24,594 nt of DNA from Clostridia bacterium. GTDB taxonomy: Bacteria > Bacillota > Clostridia > UMGS1810. Where the stretch lies: assembly GCA_017629325.1 (NCBI GenBank), contig JAGBXL010000229.1, forward strand, positions 1-24,594, in the 5' to 3' direction. Shown here one piece after another: positions 21,347-24,594 of this stretch (the first letter of the stretch is position 1; the number at the start of each line of letters is the position of its first letter). A program made the position numbers and the translations under genes. The notes under the pieces were generated by a model. The model was not told the DNA's origin and did not search any database. It saw only the letters and a list, made by a program, of their open reading frames with translations.

Positions 21347-21703
21347 ATGAGCAGCACTATTCCCTCATGCGAATTTATGCATGCCCACGATGAAATTATT
21401 AACAGAGTTAAAAAGGATATGCCAGATGAAACATTGCTTTATGATTTGGCAGAGGTTTATAAGGTTTTTGCCGACAGCACACGAATAAAAATTCTTTATT
21501 GCCTTTTTGAAGCCGAAATGTGTGTTTGCGATATTGCCACACTTTTAGAGATGACAACATCTGCAATTTCACATCAATTAAGAGTTTTAAAGCAAGCAAA
21601 GCTTGTTAAATTCAGGCGTGATGGCAAAACTGTTTTTTATTCATTGGCAGATGACCATGTGAGAACCATCATAGGAATGGGAATGGAGCATATTTGCGAA
21701 TAA
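21347..21703 (+). CDS. cadC: ArsR/SmtB-family metal-sensing repressor, CadC-like
   Basis: Dimeric winged-helix repressor released from DNA by metal. From ATG 21347 (AAGGGTG 6 nt upstream; a TTG at 21314 lies in the operator and is rejected) the product has 118 residues. The recognition region is DIATLLEMTTSAISHQLRVLKQAKLV. Two metal sites can be recognised: a CadC-type alpha3N thiol site (C59-V-C61 in EMCVCD, with C8 near the N-terminus) and an alpha5 zinc site (D102/D103, H104, H115, E118 in ADDHVRTIIGMGMEHICE). Having both resembles S. aureus CadC. Likely inducers are Cd, Pb and Zn; this is inference. First gene of the efflux operon. Confidence 0.92.
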   Translation: MSSTIPSCEFMHAHDEIINRVKKDMPDETLLYDLAEVYKVFADSTRIKILYCLFEAEMCVCDIATLLEMTTSAISHQLRVLKQAKLVKFRRDGKTVFYSLADDHVRTIIGMGMEHICE

Positions 21704-21730
21704 ATTTATATACGAAAGGAATTAAACGCT

Positions 21731-21937
21731 ATGAGAAAAATGATAAATGTAACAGGTCTTGACTGTGCACACTGTGCATCAGAATTTGAAGCTATTGTAA
21801 AAGGCTGCGAAGGCATTGAAAGTGCAAGCATGAATTTTATTTTAGAAAAAATGATTGTAAATGCAGTAGATGAAAAAGCTATTGAAAATGCTCTAAAAAA
21901 AGCTAAAGAAAAATTCCCAGATAGCGAAACAAATTAA
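21731..21937 (+). CDS. Stand-alone heavy-metal-associated (HMA) domain protein
   Basis: A 68-residue ferredoxin-like metal-binding domain with the motif GLDCAHCASEFE (C12 and C15) at the usual place after the first strand. In most CadA/ZntA pumps this domain is the N-terminus of the ATPase. Here it is a separate gene with its own ribosome site (AAAGGA), ending 11 nt before a pump that starts directly at the membrane helices. It probably binds Zn/Cd/Pb or delivers it to that pump. It could also be a copper chaperone, but the operon context argues against that. Confidence 0.88.
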   Translation: MRKMINVTGLDCAHCASEFEAIVKGCEGIESASMNFILEKMIVNAVDEKAIENALKKAKEKFPDSETN

Positions 21938-21948
21938 GAGGTGAAAAT

Positions 21949-23805
21949 ATGGCACTTTCAAAACATCAAAAAAGGCTTGGTGCAAGAATTTTTGCAGGCT
22001 CTTGTTTGTTTTTACTCTATTATATAATTTCTTCATTTATAAATATGCCATTTAGTTTAGAGCTTGTTATTTTAAGCACAGCTTATGTTATTCTAGGCTA
22101 TGATGTGTTTTTAAAAGCGGCAAAAAACATAAAGAAAAAAAGAGTGTTTAACGAAAACTTTTTAATGTGTACTGCCACTATTGGTGCCTACATACTGGGT
22201 GATTATACCGAAGCGGTGGCAGTTATGCTCTTTTTTCAGGCAGGCGAGTTTTTTCAGGGCTATGCCACAGATAAAAGCCGCAAATCAATAAAAAATTTAA
22301 TGGATATTTGCCCCGAATATGCCAATATAGAAAAAAATAATGAAATTATTAAGGTTAGCCCCTATGAAGTTGATGTTGGCGATGTAATAACCGTGCTTCC
22401 GGGTGAAAAGGTTTCTCTTGATGGTATTATTGAAGAGGGAACATCTAGTCTAAACATGGCATCACTAACAGGCGAAAGCGTTCCTGTTTGTGTTACCAAG
22501 GGTAGCGAAGTTATGAGTGGAAGCATAAATCTTGATTCTGTTTTAAAAATAAGGGTTACCAAAACCTTTGAAAATTCAACTGTTTCAAAAATCTTAGAGC
22601 TTGTTGAAAATTCGGGCTTTAACAAAGCAAAAAGCGAAAATTTTATCACCCGTTTCTCTAGGGTTTACACTCCATTTGTGGTTATTTGTGCTCTTTTAAC
22701 TGCCTTTGTGCCCCCTCTTTTTTTAGGCGGCTTATCTATATGGTTTAAACGCTCACTGGTATTTTTGGTAATATCATGCCCATGTGCTCTTGTTATTTCT
22801 GTTCCCTTAAGCTTTTTTGCAGCCATTGGCTGTGCTTCTAAACACGGAATACTCATTAAAGGAGCAAACTATCTTGAGCGTATGAGTGAAACAGAATACA
22901 TGGTGTTCGATAAAACAGGCACTCTTACAGAGGGGAAATTTGAAATAGCAAAAATATCTGCCATAAATACCGATGAAAAAAGCTTACTGGAGTTTGCTGC
23001 CGCAGCAGAATTTTACAGTAATCACCCACTGGCACAAGCCATTAAAAATGCTGCCCCTAAAATAGATTTAAAAGATTTGGATAGCTTTGAAAATATTGCA
23101 GGACTTGGTGTTTGTGCTTTATTTAAAGGCAAAAAAATATATGCCGGCTCTGCAAGGCTTATAAAAAATTTAAATTTGTGCCCTGATGAAGTTTCTATGC
23201 CTGGAACAAGCGTGCATATAGCTTATGACACAGAGTATTTAGGCTATATTTTGGTTTCGGACACCATAAAAAAAGATGCCCCACAAACTATTACACAGCT
23301 TAAAAAAATGGGCATTAAAACCTGTATGCTAACAGGCGACAGAAAAGAAAATGCAATTTATATAGGAAAAAAACTTGGAATAGATAAAATATACCATTCA
23401 CTTTTTCCACAGGATAAAGTAGAAAAGCTTACAGATATTATCAGGAAAAAGAAAAGGAAAAACAAAGCCGCCGTATATGTTGGCGACGGAATAAACGATG
23501 CTCCCGTTATTGCTATGGCAGATGTTGGAATTGCAATGGGTGCTCTTGGCTCCGATGCGGCAATAGAGGCAGCCGATATTGTTATAACTGACGATAAGCT
23601 ATATAAAATATGCCTTGCACAGAAAATATCGAAAAAAACAAAGAGAATTGTTACCCAGAATGTTGCTTTTTCTTTGGGTGTTAAATTTGCTGTTATGATA
23701 CTTGGAGTTTTAGGCTATGCAAATTTATGGCTTGCTGTTTTTGCCGATGTGGGAGTGGCTTTTATTGCTATATTAAATGCAATGCGGTCATTTAATATAA
23801 AGTGA
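21949..23805 (+). CDS. cadA: P1B-type heavy-metal efflux ATPase, CadA/ZntA-like, without fused HMA domain
   Basis: Exports divalent soft metals (Zn, Cd, Pb) with ATP. The 618-residue protein has: TGES actuator motif (174-177); membrane metal site C277-P-C279 (ISCPCALVISVP); phosphorylation site D321 (DKTGTLTEG); H359-P360 of the nucleotide domain (SNHPLAQAI); TGDR (462-465); hinge GDGIND (512-517). K579 (LGVKFAVMI) and D600 (AVFADVGVAF) match residues that define the P1B-2 zinc/cadmium group. The N-terminus goes straight into membrane helices; the HMA domain is encoded by the preceding gene. RBS AGAGGTG lies before the ATG. Last gene of the operon. Confidence 0.95.
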   Translation: MALSKHQKRLGARIFAGSCLFLLYYIISSFINMPFSLELVILSTAYVILGYDVFLKAAKNIKKKRVFNENFLMCTATIGAYILGDYTEAVAVMLFFQAGEFFQGYATDKSRKSIKNLMDICPEYANIEKNNEIIKVSPYEVDVGDVITVLPGEKVSLDGIIEEGTSSLNMASLTGESVPVCVTKGSEVMSGSINLDSVLKIRVTKTFENSTVSKILELVENSGFNKAKSENFITRFSRVYTPFVVICALLTAFVPPLFLGGLSIWFKRSLVFLVISCPCALVISVPLSFFAAIGCASKHGILIKGANYLERMSETEYMVFDKTGTLTEGKFEIAKISAINTDEKSLLEFAAAAEFYSNHPLAQAIKNAAPKIDLKDLDSFENIAGLGVCALFKGKKIYAGSARLIKNLNLCPDEVSMPGTSVHIAYDTEYLGYILVSDTIKKDAPQTITQLKKMGIKTCMLTGDRKENAIYIGKKLGIDKIYHSLFPQDKVEKLTDIIRKKKRKNKAAVYVGDGINDAPVIAMADVGIAMGALGSDAAIEAADIVITDDKLYKICLAQKISKKTKRIVTQNVAFSLGVKFAVMILGVLGYANLWLAVFADVGVAFIAILNAMRSFNIK

Positions 23806-23841
23806 ATGTAAAAAAAGTCCAGATCGCAAAATGCAGAAATA
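23806..23841 (+). repeat. 36-bp intergenic repeat, copy 2
   Basis: Starts at the base after the cadA stop and matches 17146-17181 at 32 of 36 positions in the same orientation. The 45 nt between it and the next element are AT-rich with nothing recognisable. Confidence 0.75.
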
Positions 23842-23886
23842 TAATTGAAAATTTTAAAATTATTGATAAAAGTAATTAAAGAAGCA

Positions 23887-24024
23887 GGGGCTGTAAAAAA
23901 GTCTGTTTCGGAATGTCGGCAAGCGCCATTCCCTACTTTGTGCTGGTATAACTTATTTTAACAGATACCATTTGTAGGGTTCGGCGGTTTCCGACGAACC
24001 GTAATTTCGACTTTTTACAGACCC
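23887..24024. mobile_element. MITE-like element with terminal inverted repeats
   Basis: Left end GGGGCTGTAAAAAAGTC (23887-23903) and right end, read inverted, GGGTCTGTAAAAAGTC (24024-24009) differ by one base and one indel. The 138-bp interior has two further hairpins: GGAAT ... GGC/GCC ... ATTCC (23930-23952) and GGTTCGGCGG with CCGACGAACC (23978-24000, one mismatch). There is no transposase. It sits between convergent cadA and sigK and may also terminate both. Confidence 0.65.
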
Positions 24025-24045
24025 TTTTATTTCTACATTTCCTAT

Positions 24046-24594
24046 TTATTCTTCGTTCATTTTTTTGGTAAGTTTCTTTATAGCCTTTTTTTCTATTCGG
24101 GAAACATAGGAACGGGAAATACCCATCATATAGGAAATCTCCTTTTGGGTTAGTGCCTCTGTTCCATAAAGCCCGTAGCGAAGCTCTAAAATTTTTCGTT
24201 CTCTGCCACTTAGAGCATTTTTCATTTCTTTATATAATTCTTTTATTCCAAGCCTTAAATTAACCTCTTCAAACACACTCTCGCCGTCGTTTCCGATGCG
24301 GTCTATAAGAGATAATTCTTTTCCGTCTTTATCTGCTCCCACGGTATCCTGCAACAAAACCTCACTTTGATATTTTTTACCCTGACGAAGTGTCATTAGA
24401 ATTTCGTTTTCTATGCACCTTGCAGAATATGTTGCAAGGCTCACATTTTTTTGGGGGTTATATGAACTGACTGCTTTTATAAGCCCTATTGTGCCTATGG
24501 AAATAATGTCGTCGCTGTCGTAGCCTTTTAAGGTATATTTTTTTGATATGTGTGCAACAAGTCTCAAATTGTGTTCAATAAGCTTATTTTTTGC
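24046..24594 (-). CDS. sigK: Sporulation sigma factor, SigK-like (5' end outside window)
   Basis: Sigma-70-family factor of the SigE/SigK sporulation group. 182 residues are visible; the frame stays open to the last base (KNKLIEHNLRLVAHI), so the true start is outside. Region 2 shows DDIISIGTIGLIKAV and LATYSARCIENEILM. Region 3/4 has SGRERKILELRYGL, LTQKEISYMMGISRSYVSRIEKKAIKKL (sigma-4 helix-turn-helix). GADKDGKELSLIDRIG and ISRSYVSRIEK resemble SigK (mother-cell, late) more than SigE. No skin-type interruption is seen in the visible part. It is convergent with cadA, 21 nt beyond the MITE-like element. Confidence 0.88.
   Translation of the reverse strand, partial: AKNKLIEHNLRLVAHISKKYTLKGYDSDDIISIGTIGLIKAVSSYNPQKNVSLATYSARCIENEILMTLRQGKKYQSEVLLQDTVGADKDGKELSLIDRIGNDGESVFEEVNLRLGIKELYKEMKNALSGRERKILELRYGLYGTEALTQKEISYMMGISRSYVSRIEKKAIKKLTKKMNEE

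Noticed and set aside
24046..24594. sigK interrupted by a skin-type element
   Set aside because: The visible reading frame is continuous through regions 2 to 4; the 5' part is outside the window.
1..24594. CRISPR array, tRNA, rRNA or prophage genes
   Set aside because: No regularly spaced repeats, cloverleaf genes, rRNA segments, integrases or phage structural genes were recognised on either strand.

Overview
The window looks like chromosomal DNA of a low-GC, spore-forming Clostridia member (an Oscillospirales/Eubacteriales-type Firmicute). The evidence is an alpha/beta-type SASP, a sigK-like sporulation sigma factor, a SpoVD-type PBP with PASTA domains in the dcw cluster, the rny-ymdB pair, AT-rich intergenic DNA, strong Shine-Dalgarno sites and frequent TTG/GTG starts. 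I see no rRNA, tRNA, CRISPR array or transposase gene.

Layout. 1-4923 (minus): start of the division/cell-wall cluster mraZ-rsmH-ftsL-spoVD-murE, with its own sigma-A promoter and four GTGG/GTGC boxes at exact 10-bp steps (predicted MraZ operator). 4938-9168 (minus): rny-ymdB-orphan solute-binding lipoprotein, between a consensus promoter and a strong terminator. 9191-12130 (minus): yebC, murA and a WalJ-type metallo-hydrolase. 12131-14892 (plus): an AT-rich 260-nt stretch with a possible folded leader, a tandem-OB SSB-like protein, a SASP gene with a sigma-G-like promoter, a DUF624/YesL membrane protein and rnhA. 14896-17140: divergent alr and acpP-rnc with back-to-back promoters.

17141-24045 is the accessory-looking part. 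A zinc uptake operon (zur-znuA-znuC-znuB, minus) and a metal efflux operon (cadC-like regulator, separate HMA protein, CadA-like ATPase, plus) flank an S-layer-homology protein. Each operon has its own recognisable operator: a Fur/Zur-type box at zur and a perfect 10-2-10 SmtB/CadC-type palindrome at cadC. Import and export would therefore be set by two sensors reading zinc in opposite directions.

Both edges of this metal block carry the same two-part intergenic signature in the same orientation. The first part is a 36-bp repeat (32/36 identical) just after the stop codons of rnc and cadA. The second is an element whose ends read GGGGYTGTAAAAAAKTC, present as a bare palindrome on the left and as a 138-bp MITE-like element on the right. 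This suggests an inserted or rearranged cassette between rnc and sigK, or a common interspersed repeat family; it is the most unusual signal in the window. The window ends inside sigK. All functions are read from sequence motifs by eye; no searches were run.
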